A DNA stretch of 64,000 nucleotides from positions 2,505,001 through 2,569,000 of the forward strand of contig CP119309.1 of the NCBI GenBank assembly GCA_029203145.1, written 5' to 3'. The first letter of the stretch is position 1, and each line of letters begins with the position of its first letter. This DNA comes from Candidatus Brevundimonas phytovorans (GTDB lineage: Bacteria > Pseudomonadota > Alphaproteobacteria > Caulobacterales > Caulobacteraceae). The notes under the pieces are model-generated. The model made no database searches and was not told the origin of the DNA. It saw nothing but the letters and a program-made list of their open reading frames with translations. Positions 43,684 through 52,392 of this stretch are shown here, in pieces. Both the position numbers and the translations under genes were made by a program.

Positions 43684-44606
43684 TGGGTCGCTTCATCCAG
43701 ATCGTCGAGGTCGGGCCGCGCGACGGCCTGCAGAACGAAAAGGCCGTGCTGACGCCCGCCGTCCGCGCCGACTTCGTGCAACGCCTCGAAGCCGCGGGCG
43801 CCAAACGCATCGAGGCTGTCAGCTTCGTCCATCCCAAATACGTGCCGCAGATGGCCGGCGCCGAAGAGGTCATGGCCGCCCTGCCCCCCGCCGAGGGTCG
43901 CAGCCGCATCGGCCTCGTTTTGAACGGCAAGGGCTATGACCGCGCGCTCGGCACGGCGGTGGACGAGGTCAATGTCGCCATGTCCGCCACCGACGGTTTC
44001 GGCCTGAAGAACCAGGGCCTCAACGTCGACCAGCAGGTGCAGATGCTGTCCGACATCATGGCGGGCCGTCGCAATGCCGAGGGTGCGCCGGGCGCGACGC
44101 CCAAGCTGTCGGCCACCCTGTCCTGCGTCTGGGGCTGCCCCTTCGACGGCGAGGTCTCGGTCGAACAGGTCAGCGAACTGGTCGCCCGCATCGCGGCGCT
44201 GGGCGTCGAAGAGATCGCCCTGGCCGACACCATCGGCGTCGGCGATCCGTGGAGCGTCACAAAAAAGGTTGAAGCCGCCCGCAAGGCCGCCCCCGACGCG
44301 ACCCTTCGCCTGCATTTCCACGACACCCGCAACACCGGCCTGGCCAACGCCTACGCCGGGGTCGAGGCCGGGATCGACATCCTCGACGCCTCCGTCGGCG
44401 GCATCGGCGGCTGCCCCTTCGCGCCCGGCGCAACCGGCAACATCGCCACCGAGGATCTGGTCTACATGCTGGAGCGCGCCGGCTTCGAAACCGGCTACGA
44501 CCTCGACCAGTTGATCGAAAGCGCCCGCTGGATCGGCCAGAAGATCAACAAACCCCGCCTCAGCGCCTTGAGCAGGGCGGGGGGCTGGCCGAGCTGCCCA
44601 CTTTAA
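43683..44606 (+). CDS. Hydroxymethylglutaryl-CoA lyase
   Basis: The 307-residue TIM-barrel enzyme splits HMG-CoA into acetyl-CoA and acetoacetate at the end of leucine degradation. It has VEVGPRDGLQNEKAVL, FVHPKYVPQMAGAEEV, LRLHFHDTRNTGLAN with metal-binding His, and the signature SVGGIGGCPFAPGATGN with catalytic Cys. No mitochondrial-type extension is present. The ATG at 43683 overlaps the last base of the GT39 gene, although the functions seem unrelated. Confidence 0.95.
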   Translation: MGRFIQIVEVGPRDGLQNEKAVLTPAVRADFVQRLEAAGAKRIEAVSFVHPKYVPQMAGAEEVMAALPPAEGRSRIGLVLNGKGYDRALGTAVDEVNVAMSATDGFGLKNQGLNVDQQVQMLSDIMAGRRNAEGAPGATPKLSATLSCVWGCPFDGEVSVEQVSELVARIAALGVEEIALADTIGVGDPWSVTKKVEAARKAAPDATLRLHFHDTRNTGLANAYAGVEAGIDILDASVGGIGGCPFAPGATGNIATEDLVYMLERAGFETGYDLDQLIESARWIGQKINKPRLSALSRAGGWPSCPL

Positions 44607-45164
44607 AAGCGTGCACCCGGCGCGCAGCCTGCCACTTCACAGATCAGGGCGCGTGCAATCGATCTTATCGGACAGCCCCGCATTTCTAGCCCCTTGGTCG
44701 ACGCAAATGCTCTTGGATTGCGCGAGAGTTTGAACGGATAAGCAGAATTGGGAACACCCGTCGGATGCGCTAAGCGCGACCGGCTGCGACCAAATATTCT
44801 CCTACAAGCTGAGCGGCTGTGGGCTGGACCACCCTCGGCGTCTCCCCTACGCACAAATCGCTCCAAAGGATTTTGTTAAGAGAATAACGACAACGCTTAG
44901 ACACGCTCGAAACGTCTGCTCAACCCTCCGCCATCCCGTTGAGAACCTTTAAGAACAAATGTTGCATTTTTGGGATATGGACCTTTGTCATGATCGTATG
45001 ATCTAAAGCGTCTTTATAGATGCAGCGCCGACTCGTCCTTGCTTGTCGGGGTTTGGTAAATTTCATGGCCCACGGGCCGATAGGTCGAAGTGCAGTGTTG
45101 TTGGAACCGGGAACTCTGGCAGTCATTCTCGCTCGACCATTTATCCGTTTGAAGGCGTTCACCA
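44607..45164. other. 558-base gene-free gap before the polysaccharide locus
   Basis: No convincing gene or RNA is visible. AT content rises compared with the flanks, especially at 44860-45040. Small open frames here (for example 44920-45165 minus) have no family features. Notable small elements are a direct repeat ATGATC-GT-ATGATC (44990-45003) and T-rich stretches such as TTTTTGGGATATGG. The promoter of the 45165 operon is probably in the last 200 bases. The region marks the change from core genes to the glycan locus. Confidence 0.55.
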
Positions 45165-45920
45165 ATGCAGGCTGAAGTTCACGAACTGACCATCCGACCC
45201 GCAGCAGCCCGACGGGCGAACACGGTAGTCGTTATGGCAGGTGGCTTCGGCAGCCGCCTCGGCGACCTAACGCGCCACCTGCCCAAGCCCCTGATCCCTG
45301 TTGCAGGCCAACCCATGCTTGAACGAATCATCCACCGGATGAAGCGTTACGGCCTGCATAGCTATGTCCTGACAACGCACTATCTGCCGGAAAAAATTCG
45401 ATCCCATTGTGGCGATGGCTCAGGTTGGGGTGTTCAAATTCGGTACGCGCATGAAGAAATTCCCTTGGGAACGGCGGGCGGACTTTCTCTGATCGGACCA
45501 GTAAACGACGATCCCATGTTGGTCTGCAATGCCGACATTTTGACGGATATCGACTATGTCGCGCTGCTGTCAGCGCATGAACGCCAGCAAGCAGACATGA
45601 CGGTCGTAACTGTACCGCATGAGGTCAATGTGCCCTTCGGCGTGATCTCAGTAGACGACGCGGGTGAGATCCTCTCAGTGGTCGAGAAACCAAGCTTCTC
45701 TTACCGAGTCAGCGCGGGAACCTACGTCATCAATCCCCAACTGCTGCAACTCATCGCACCCGGCGAACGGGTCGACATGCCCCAACTTATGGAGCGGGCA
45801 AAGCAGAATGGCTATCTGGTCTGCGCCTATGAACATGACGGCTTCTGGATGGACGTGGGCCGCCCCGGCGACCTTCAGCGCGCCAGCGAGGAACTCAAGC
45901 CCGTAGAACTGACGGCCTGA
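45165..45920 (+). CDS. Sugar-1-phosphate nucleotidyltransferase (PtmE-like)
   Basis: The 251-residue enzyme joins a sugar-1-phosphate to a nucleotide. VVMAGGFGSRLGDLTRHLPKPLIPVAGQPML is the nucleotide-binding loop (residues about 22-52), GTAGGLSLI and VCNADILTDIDY (metal Asp) follow, then GVISVDDAGEILSVVEKPSFSYRVSAGTYV and FWMDVGRPGDLQRA. It resembles the catalytic part of PtmE, the glucosamine-1-phosphate guanylyltransferase of legionaminic acid synthesis, but lacks PtmE's N-terminal CBS domains. The neighbours support this reading; GDP-mannose or glucose-type nucleotidyltransferase is an alternative. It is the first gene of a four-gene export operon. Confidence 0.82.
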   Translation: MQAEVHELTIRPAAARRANTVVVMAGGFGSRLGDLTRHLPKPLIPVAGQPMLERIIHRMKRYGLHSYVLTTHYLPEKIRSHCGDGSGWGVQIRYAHEEIPLGTAGGLSLIGPVNDDPMLVCNADILTDIDYVALLSAHERQQADMTVVTVPHEVNVPFGVISVDDAGEILSVVEKPSFSYRVSAGTYVINPQLLQLIAPGERVDMPQLMERAKQNGYLVCAYEHDGFWMDVGRPGDLQRASEELKPVELTA

Positions 45921-46035
45921 CCTCAAAGCTTGGCTTTTGGCGAAAACACAAGCGCATAAAAAGCGTGACGGCACTTTCCATCGCAGGCGCGACCGGCGTA
46001 GATGGCGAGGCGCGACTGCAAAGGGGCAAAGCCGA

Positions 46036-47124
46036 ATGATCGCCAGATCGCCGATGATGGTCGCCTTGATGGGCATGGCCATGACACTTGTCGGCTGCGC
46101 GGGGCTTCCGACGGATGGACCGACCACCAAAGCTATTGGTTCCGGCAGCGATCTGCGGCTGCAGACTCTGACCCTCGCCGGAGTTCCAGAACAACGCGCG
46201 ACATTTGAGCTTCCGGAGCCACAGACCTACGCTCCCGCGCCTTCGATGGCACGGTTCGTTGTGGCCAGAGGTGATGTCCTGACCATTGCCCTATTCGAGG
46301 GCTTGCCCGACGGCGTGTTTGCGACTCCGGCGACGGGCGGCAGCGTCTTTCCCGACGTTCCTGTACGCGAAGACGGCACGATCGTTCTTCCCTATGTCGG
46401 CGCCCTGCGCGTCGAAGGCCGCGACGTGGCGGCGATTCGTCTCGACATTCTCTCTCGCGTGCGCGGTTTCGCCACCCGCCCCGAAGCCTTAGTGGAGATC
46501 AAGTCCCGCAATCGCGGCAGCGTTTCAGTGGCCGGTGCTGTCAGAACGCCGGGCAGACTGGCGATCGGCTCGGACCTGCTAACGATTCAGGACGCGTTGT
46601 CCCGGGCGGGGGCTCCGTATGAGGCCCCATTCACGGCCAATGTCACCATCCGAAAGCATGACGGCGCATCCCAGGCGACGCTAGCGCAGATCCTCGCCGG
46701 TCCGCCCCTGCCGCTTGACGGGGACACAGACCTGATCGTCACTGTGAAGCCCGCCGTGTTCCAAGCGTTGGGAGCCGTGCGTCGTCAGGGCTCCCATCCG
46801 CTGGCGACCGCTGACGTCACGCTTCTCAACGCCCTGTCAGAAGCTGGCGGACTGGATCCGTTGCGCGCGAATCCGCGCGGTGTGTTTGTCTTCCGGTCGC
46901 CCGACACCACCGACACCGACCCGCGCCCCATCATCTATCAACTCGACATGCGCCAGCGCGACGCCTTCGCCGTCGCGCAACGCTTCCTGGTTCGTCCCGG
47001 CGACACCCTCTACGTCACCGAGGCGCCGGTGGCCCAATGGACCAAGATCTTGAGCGCCATCCAGGGCACGGTGGCTGTCGGGGCCAGCGCGGCGACGATC
47101 GAGCGCCTAGCTACCGCCAACTGA
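46036..47124 (+). CDS. Outer-membrane polysaccharide export lipoprotein (OPX, Wza/KpsD type)
   Basis: The 362-residue protein has a lipoprotein signal (MMVALMGMAMTLVGCAG, Cys near residue 17-18), a polysaccharide-export domain (about 70-155, RGDVLTIALFEG and VREDGTIVLPYVGALRVEGRDV) and SLBB domains (GSVSVAGAVRTPGRLAI, VFQALGAVRRQGSHPL). It would form the outer-membrane part of a capsule or exopolysaccharide exporter together with the KpsE-like protein in this operon. I use ATG at 46036; an upstream frame from 45937 is basic and unlike signal sequences. Confidence 0.9.
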   Translation: MIARSPMMVALMGMAMTLVGCAGLPTDGPTTKAIGSGSDLRLQTLTLAGVPEQRATFELPEPQTYAPAPSMARFVVARGDVLTIALFEGLPDGVFATPATGGSVFPDVPVREDGTIVLPYVGALRVEGRDVAAIRLDILSRVRGFATRPEALVEIKSRNRGSVSVAGAVRTPGRLAIGSDLLTIQDALSRAGAPYEAPFTANVTIRKHDGASQATLAQILAGPPLPLDGDTDLIVTVKPAVFQALGAVRRQGSHPLATADVTLLNALSEAGGLDPLRANPRGVFVFRSPDTTDTDPRPIIYQLDMRQRDAFAVAQRFLVRPGDTLYVTEAPVAQWTKILSAIQGTVAVGASAATIERLATAN

Positions 47125-47149
47125 CGCCGCTGATGGCCGGATCCCACTC

Positions 47150-47839
47150 GTGCTGACCTTCGACAACGTCTTTCTTCCCGGCGCTAAGAAGCGTCCGATA
47201 TTCTCCGGGCTTTCCCTGAAGGTCGGCACACGCCGAGCCTTGGTCATTTCGGAACGCGACGACATTCCAGCCGGCTTCATCAACTTGGTCATCGGCTCCC
47301 GTCGGCCAGAGAAGGGCTCCGTCCGGCTCGACGGACGCCCGTCATGGCCGATTGGCCAGAGTCTGATGCGGGGCACGTTGACGGGGCGCGAAACTATCCG
47401 TTTCCTAGCCGACCTGTATAATCTCGACGCGCGAGCCTGCACCCGAGACGCCATCCGCTGGTTTGGCGCCGAGCGCATGGGCGTCATGATGAACAACTGG
47501 CCGACGATAGAGCGACTCAAGTTCGAGCGATTGGCGGTGCTCTGGCCCCAGTTCGACATCTATGTCGTCTATGGCGCCGGGCCGAGCCGCGACGAAGCCT
47601 TCGAGACTGAATGGCTCGCGCGCTTCCAGGAAAAGCTTGAAGGCCGCGGCCTGTTGGCGGTCTGCCCGCCGCTGGAGCCCTGGAGCTGGATGTGCGACGT
47701 CACCATTCTGCTGCGGCCCGATGAAGCCATATGCTACAGCGATATCACAGACGCGCTTCTGGATGTGAAACCTGCCGCAGCGGGCGAACTCATGGAAGAG
47801 TCGAAACGGACCCTTAACGATGACGATGAACTCTTCTAG
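47150..47839 (+). CDS. KpsT-like ABC ATPase homologue lacking all ATPase motifs
   Basis: The 229-residue protein aligns along its length with capsule-export ATPases of the KpsT/CtrD type: LTFDNV, IFSGLSLKVGTRRALVI and the family hallmark SWPIG..LTGRETIRFLADLY. The Walker A stretch is replaced without a gap by SERDDIPAGFINL (no Gly-Lys-Ser/Thr). The signature region reads WPTIERLKFERLAV, the Walker B acids are replaced in FDIYVVYGAG and the H-loop His is absent (LLAVCPPLEP). It should not hydrolyse ATP. The intact frame and its overlap with the next gene argue for a retained, non-catalytic role. GTG start at 47150. Confidence 0.85.
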   Translation: MLTFDNVFLPGAKKRPIFSGLSLKVGTRRALVISERDDIPAGFINLVIGSRRPEKGSVRLDGRPSWPIGQSLMRGTLTGRETIRFLADLYNLDARACTRDAIRWFGAERMGVMMNNWPTIERLKFERLAVLWPQFDIYVVYGAGPSRDEAFETEWLARFQEKLEGRGLLAVCPPLEPWSWMCDVTILLRPDEAICYSDITDALLDVKPAAAGELMEESKRTLNDDDELF

Positions 47840-48980
47840 GCTGGATTTCGTCAACCGCCTCGACATGTCCAAAGTCATCGACCCGTTTAGGCGCAGTCGG
47901 GCTTGGGCTCTGCTGGCCCTCACGACGGCGGCTGGGCTCTTGGTCGGCATGATCTACGCCTTGCTGTTGGCGCTGCCGCTCTATGCGTCGACTGCGACTG
48001 TAGTCGTTCGCGGAGGCACCGGTGAGATTTCGCCCAGCGCAGCCGCCTCCATGGCGCGCCGCACTGCCGCGACCGGCGACATGATCGCCCTCCTCGATGG
48101 TTTTCTGATCCAGGACTATCTTCAATCACCCGATGCGATGAAGGCGATCGACGCCAAGATCGGCCTATTCGCCATGTTTCCTGGCGGCAGCGCGGATCCG
48201 CTTCACCCCCTGCCCGCCAATCCGACCCCCGAGGAGAAGCTCAAATTCTACCGTTCCGTGGTTAAGGTGCGCTACAGCCTGACCCGTCAGAACGTCGAGA
48301 TCGAAGGGTCCGCCCGACGTGCAGATCAGGCTGCCCGCATCACCCAAGCGACGCTTGAGCTCTCCGAGGCCTTCATCAACCGTTACAACGAGCGCGTCCG
48401 TGGCGACGTCCTGAGTTTTGCAGAGAGCGAAGTCCAGAAAGCGGAGCAGCGCGTTTCCGACTCGCAGGCCGAGATCCGCAACCTACGCAATACGACCGGC
48501 CGTCTCGATCCCTCGGCTGAGGCTACCCGGATCGGGGCCGTCATACAGCAGCTCGAAATTCAGCGCGCCGCCGCCGCCGCCGAACGCGCGTCGCTCCAAG
48601 CCTTGGGCGCCCCTGCGGGAAGCCCGAAGATGGCGGACCTGAACGCGCGCATTGGAACGCTCGATCACTTCATCGAGGCGCAACGCGACCTTCTGGTGGG
48701 CTCTGCAAGCGCGATTTCGGGAAACATCTCGGCCTTCGAGAACGCCAACAGCAACCTGGCGATGGCTCAAGAAAGCTTGAAAGAAACGCGGTCGCAACTC
48801 GCGGAAGCCCGAATTAACGCCTCACGCCAACAACGCTATCTGCTGACGATCAGCTCCCCCACCACGCCAACGCAAAAGGCTTGGCCACATACATGGATGG
48901 CCCTACTTGCCGGCGCCGCCATCGGGCTGATTGCCGGCATGATCTGGCTGCTGTTCACCAGGGCCTTCGGGGTCGACTGA
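47820..48980 (+). CDS. Capsule export inner-membrane protein, KpsE/CtrB-like
   Basis: The 386-residue protein has two transmembrane helices (about residues 29-52 and 357-380) flanking a periplasmic coiled-coil region (about 180-345, with SFAESEVQKAEQRVSDSQAE and FENANSNLAMAQESLKETRS). This is the topology of polysaccharide co-polymerase proteins of ABC-dependent capsule export. The motif PTQKAWPHTW near the second helix is typical. It would connect the KpsM-like permease with the OPX lipoprotein. ATG at 47820 overlaps the previous gene by 20 bases; ATG at 47826 is possible. Confidence 0.9.
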   Translation: MTMNSSRLDFVNRLDMSKVIDPFRRSRAWALLALTTAAGLLVGMIYALLLALPLYASTATVVVRGGTGEISPSAAASMARRTAATGDMIALLDGFLIQDYLQSPDAMKAIDAKIGLFAMFPGGSADPLHPLPANPTPEEKLKFYRSVVKVRYSLTRQNVEIEGSARRADQAARITQATLELSEAFINRYNERVRGDVLSFAESEVQKAEQRVSDSQAEIRNLRNTTGRLDPSAEATRIGAVIQQLEIQRAAAAAERASLQALGAPAGSPKMADLNARIGTLDHFIEAQRDLLVGSASAISGNISAFENANSNLAMAQESLKETRSQLAEARINASRQQRYLLTISSPTTPTQKAWPHTWMALLAGAAIGLIAGMIWLLFTRAFGVD

Positions 48981-49035
48981 CCCAGGCGCAGGCGACCAGA
49001 CCGCACGGCGTCGGTCGCCTGCTTACGCCCGTCGA

Positions 49036-50202
49036 TCAGGCGGCGACGTCGTCCATGAGCCAAGGGCTGGACGGAATATTAATGAGCGTGTCCTCTATCC
49101 TGCGCGCCACGGCGAGGTCGCCGATCTTGGCGCAGTCGGCCAGATGCGGAAGATCCGGCATCAGCGACCAGACCGGCCGAGCCTCGATGCCATCGGCCTT
49201 CAACGCTTCGAGCGTGGCGTCCCTCTCTTGGCGATCACGAACGCGAATAGCCTGCAGCCAGTAGTTGGACATCACGCCTTGGGGCTCCCCCACGAAGCTG
49301 ACATCGGGCAGCCCCTGGAAGACCGCCGCATAGCAGTTCGCTAGCGCTCGCTTCGCAGCCAAGAAGCCGTCCAACTGCTCCATCTGGGCCAAGCCCAGAG
49401 CAGCGTTGAGGTTCGGCAGGCGATAGTTGAAGCCCATCTCATCGTGCAGGAACGACCATTGATGCCGAACCCGCGCGGTGGTGGTCAGATGCTTCAGTCG
49501 ATGCGCCAAGGCCTCGTCGTTGGTGACAATGCAGCCGCCACCGCCAGTGGTGACGATCTTGTTGCCATTGAAACTGACGGCCGCCGCATGGGCCAGCGAA
49601 CCCGCGGAACGCCCGTTCCGGCTGGCGCCCAGGCTTTCAGCAGCATCTTCCAGGACGATGACCTGATAAGGTTCACAGGCGGCTTCGATGGCCGCGATGT
49701 CGATGACATGCCCGAAGATGTGCACAGGCAGGCAGGCTCGAACCCGACGCCCCTGATACCAGGCCTGACCGTTGCGGTGCTCGCACAGCGCCAGAAACTC
49801 GGCGACGGCCTGCGGCGAAAGCCCGAGAGTGTCTTCGTCGGAGTCTAGGAAGACTGGCGCCGCCCCAGTATAGAGGATGGCGTTGACCGTTGCGACGAAA
49901 GTCAGGGCCGGACAGAGCACCAGATCATCTGGCTGAACATCAACGGCATGAAGCAGGGCGTGGATCGCCGCCGTCCCATTCATAGTGGCGATGCCAAAGC
50001 GGCACCCTGATCGTCGCGCCACCTCATTCTCGAATTTTGTTACATACTCACCGACGGACGACACAAAAGTGCTGTCCAGGCAATCAAGTACATAGGCGCG
50101 TTCGTTGCCCCGGAAGACAGGGCTATGGAGCGGTACGACGCCTTCCAGACGAAGATCGTCTCGCAGAAAGCGGCGCAGGGCATCCGCGACAGGGCTCATC
50201 AT
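49036..50202 (-). CDS. legC: LegC-like PLP-dependent sugar aminotransferase
   Basis: The 388-residue DegT/DnrJ/EryC1 aminotransferase would add an amino group to the 4-keto sugar made by the LegB-like dehydratase. It has FRGNERAYVLDCLDSTFVSS, TMNGTAAIHALLHA (PLP phosphate pocket), VLEDAAESLGAS and the PLP-binding Lys in SFNGNKIVTTGGGGC, then FNYRLPNLNAALGLAQME. The sequence resembles LegC-type enzymes of legionaminic acid synthesis. It starts at ATG 50202, 10 bases after the legB stop, so the two form an operon. Confidence 0.87.
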   Translation of the reverse strand: MMSPVADALRRFLRDDLRLEGVVPLHSPVFRGNERAYVLDCLDSTFVSSVGEYVTKFENEVARRSGCRFGIATMNGTAAIHALLHAVDVQPDDLVLCPALTFVATVNAILYTGAAPVFLDSDEDTLGLSPQAVAEFLALCEHRNGQAWYQGRRVRACLPVHIFGHVIDIAAIEAACEPYQVIVLEDAAESLGASRNGRSAGSLAHAAAVSFNGNKIVTTGGGGCIVTNDEALAHRLKHLTTTARVRHQWSFLHDEMGFNYRLPNLNAALGLAQMEQLDGFLAAKRALANCYAAVFQGLPDVSFVGEPQGVMSNYWLQAIRVRDRQERDATLEALKADGIEARPVWSLMPDLPHLADCAKIGDLAVARRIEDTLINIPSSPWLMDDVAA

Positions 50203-50212
50203 TTTCTGGATC

Positions 50213-51208
50213 TCAGACGTTGTACTGGCCGGCCTTGTAGAGCTTCAGGTTCTCCGGGTTGGTGAACCATTCGACGGTTTCGCGCAGACCGTCCTTGAAG
50301 CCTTCGATCCCGCCATACTTGGGCGACCAGCCGAGCAATTCCTTGGCGCGCGAGTTGTCAGCCCACAAACGTTCGACTTCACTGGCGGTTGGGCGAACGC
50401 GGGCCGGATCGATCGAAACCTGCGGTTCGACGCCAACCACTTCACAGATGGTCCGAGCCAGATCGCCGATCGAGATCTCGAAATCAGAACCCAGGTTGAT
50501 GGTCGAGCCCGCCGGCGCCTTGTCCATTGCCGCCATCATGCCTGCGGCCGTATCCTTGACAAAATTGAAGTCGCGGGTCGGGCTCAGGGAACCGAGCTGG
50601 ATCACGCCCTTGTTGGCGATGGCTTGGCTGATGATGGTGGGGATGACCGCGCGTGCCGACTGACGCGGGCCGTATGTATTGAACGGCCGGCAAACGAAGA
50701 CGTCGGTCTCGAACGAGCGATGGAATGACAGAGCCATCTGATCCGCGCCGGTCTTGGACGCGGCGTAGGGGCTCTGCGCCTCCAACGGATGAGATTCCGG
50801 GATCGGAACGTATTGAGCCGTGCCATAGACCTCAGAAGTGGAGGTGTGAAGCATACGCGCCCCCTGGCTGCGTGTAGCCTCCAGCATATTCAGCGTGCCG
50901 ATGACGTTTGTCTCCACGTAGGAGCGAGGCGCAGCGTAGGAGTACGGAATGGCGATCAGAGCCGCCAAGTGGAATACATGATCAGCGCCCTTGACTGCCG
51001 CCATGCAGGTCGAAAGGTCCCGGACATCGCCAGACTGGGTCTCGAAGTGGCCCTTGACGTCGTCATCACAGCTGTCCAGCCAACCGTCCGAGTTGAACGA
51101 GTTGTACAACGTCATCGCCTTGACGTCATAGCCGGCGCGAACAAGCGCTTCGGTCAGGTGGGAGCCGATAAATCCGTCGGCACCGGTAACAACGACTTTC
51201 TTAGACAT
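50213..51208 (-). CDS. legB: LegB-like NAD-dependent 4,6-dehydratase
   Basis: The 331-residue extended SDR enzyme converts a nucleotide-linked N-acetylhexosamine to its 4-keto-6-deoxy form. It has the NAD motif VVVTGADGFIGSHLTEALV, the LegB-like YNSFNSDGWLDSC, STSEVYGTAQYVPI, the YAASK catalytic pair and RPFNTYGPRQSARAVIPTI. In the GDP route of Campylobacter this step acts on GDP-GlcNAc. I use ATG at 51206-51208 (MSKKVVVTG), preceded by GAGGG. Confidence 0.9.
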   Translation of the reverse strand: MSKKVVVTGADGFIGSHLTEALVRAGYDVKAMTLYNSFNSDGWLDSCDDDVKGHFETQSGDVRDLSTCMAAVKGADHVFHLAALIAIPYSYAAPRSYVETNVIGTLNMLEATRSQGARMLHTSTSEVYGTAQYVPIPESHPLEAQSPYAASKTGADQMALSFHRSFETDVFVCRPFNTYGPRQSARAVIPTIISQAIANKGVIQLGSLSPTRDFNFVKDTAAGMMAAMDKAPAGSTINLGSDFEISIGDLARTICEVVGVEPQVSIDPARVRPTASEVERLWADNSRAKELLGWSPKYGGIEGFKDGLRETVEWFTNPENLKLYKAGQYNV

Positions 51209-51369
51209 CAAACCCTCTGAGAGCACCTGCAACGCAACTGTACCACGCTACTTGGCCAGCTTTTGCCTTAGATTGAATCAGAATCCCACCCTTCTCATGA
51301 CCAAGACGGGTTGAAGTCCTTCTGAACGCCATCTACCCCCTGCCAGGCTCACTTCTATAGGATAAGGCC

Positions 51370-52326
51370 ATGCTCCTCCCCAGACGCCCGATCGTTCGTT
51401 TGATCGGCCTAGGCAATATCGGCTTTCGGCATCTGCAGGGCCTCGCGTCGATGGCCAAGGACATCCGCCTTGAAGGCTATGATCTCGCCCACTCGGCACG
51501 TGAGCGGGCTGGGCTCGAATGGTCCAGCTACACGGGGTCGGAGGGCGATTTCAGCCAGTTGCACGACACCCCGGCCGACCTCGCGATTCTGGCGACCTCC
51601 GCTGCAGGAAGGGAAACCATGATCCGGCAGGAATTGGATCGCGGTACGCGGCGCTTCCTCCTAGAAAAGGTGGTTTTCACCCAACAGGCCGCCTTTGATC
51701 GGATGCAGGCGGCGCTCCAGGCCGTCGGCGCCTCGGCCTACGTCAATACCGCCCGGCGTCTCTGGCCCCTGTATCAAAAGCTGGCCCAGGATACTCGCGC
51801 CTCGGGCCAGCCGGTGGCGCTTGAGGTTTCGGGCAGGCACCTGGGTCTTGCCTGCAATGGGGTTCACTTCATTGATCTTCTTCAGATGCTTTCGAGCGAT
51901 ATGGACATTACGGCTGTCGACGCCGACCTGTCCAAGCCGTGGCCATGCAAACGAGAGGGTTATTTTGAAATCTGGGGCGCCGTCCGCTTCCGCACCTCTG
52001 GCGGGTCCAGCCTGCTGCTATCGGTCGAAGAAGATGGCCCCGAAACGCCGCTCGTCAGGCTGACCCAGGGGGATCGCCACCTGACCATACTGGAAGGCGC
52101 CGGACAGTTGGTCGACCCGGCTGGAATCGTCGTCCAGGATATCGGCCGAGCCCCGTATCAAAGCGAATTGAGCGCCCTGTACGCGCGTCCGATGTTGGCC
52201 GACATGGCGCCGATGCTGCCATCCCTGGCCGAAAGCACCAGAGCCCATAAGGCCCTACTGGCTGTGCTTGAGCCAGCCTTCGCCAAGGCTGGACTGATGA
52301 CCGACCAGGGCCTGCCGATCACTTAG
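51370..52326 (+). CDS. Gfo/Idh/MocA-family oxidoreductase 1
   Basis: The 318-residue protein begins IVRLIGLGNIGFRHLQGL, a dinucleotide-binding Rossmann motif. LAILATSAAGRETMI and FLLEKVVFTQQAAFDRM correspond to the family's EKP region (here EKV), and GRHLGLACNGVHFIDLLQML to the substrate-binding His segment. It probably oxidises, reduces or epimerises a nucleotide sugar for the glycan. It may be a PtmF-like partner in nonulosonic acid synthesis, but the substrate is not shown. It is divergent from legB, with a 161-base intergenic region. Confidence 0.8.
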   Translation: MLLPRRPIVRLIGLGNIGFRHLQGLASMAKDIRLEGYDLAHSARERAGLEWSSYTGSEGDFSQLHDTPADLAILATSAAGRETMIRQELDRGTRRFLLEKVVFTQQAAFDRMQAALQAVGASAYVNTARRLWPLYQKLAQDTRASGQPVALEVSGRHLGLACNGVHFIDLLQMLSSDMDITAVDADLSKPWPCKREGYFEIWGAVRFRTSGGSSLLLSVEEDGPETPLVRLTQGDRHLTILEGAGQLVDPAGIVVQDIGRAPYQSELSALYARPMLADMAPMLPSLAESTRAHKALLAVLEPAFAKAGLMTDQGLPIT

Positions 52327-52392
52327 GTCGCACCCGGAGTGCGTCCGGGCGGGAAGGTCTCGCTCGGACGCCCACGACCAGCTGCTTGAAAT

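Noticed and set aside
44920..45165. An 81-codon minus-strand frame in the gap before 45165
   Set aside because: It has no domain, no ribosome-binding site worth noting and atypical composition; it is probably chance.
47150..47839. A frameshift as the reason for the missing Walker A in the KpsT-like protein
   Set aside because: Sequence before and after the P-loop aligns in the same frame with equal length, so the loss is by substitution.
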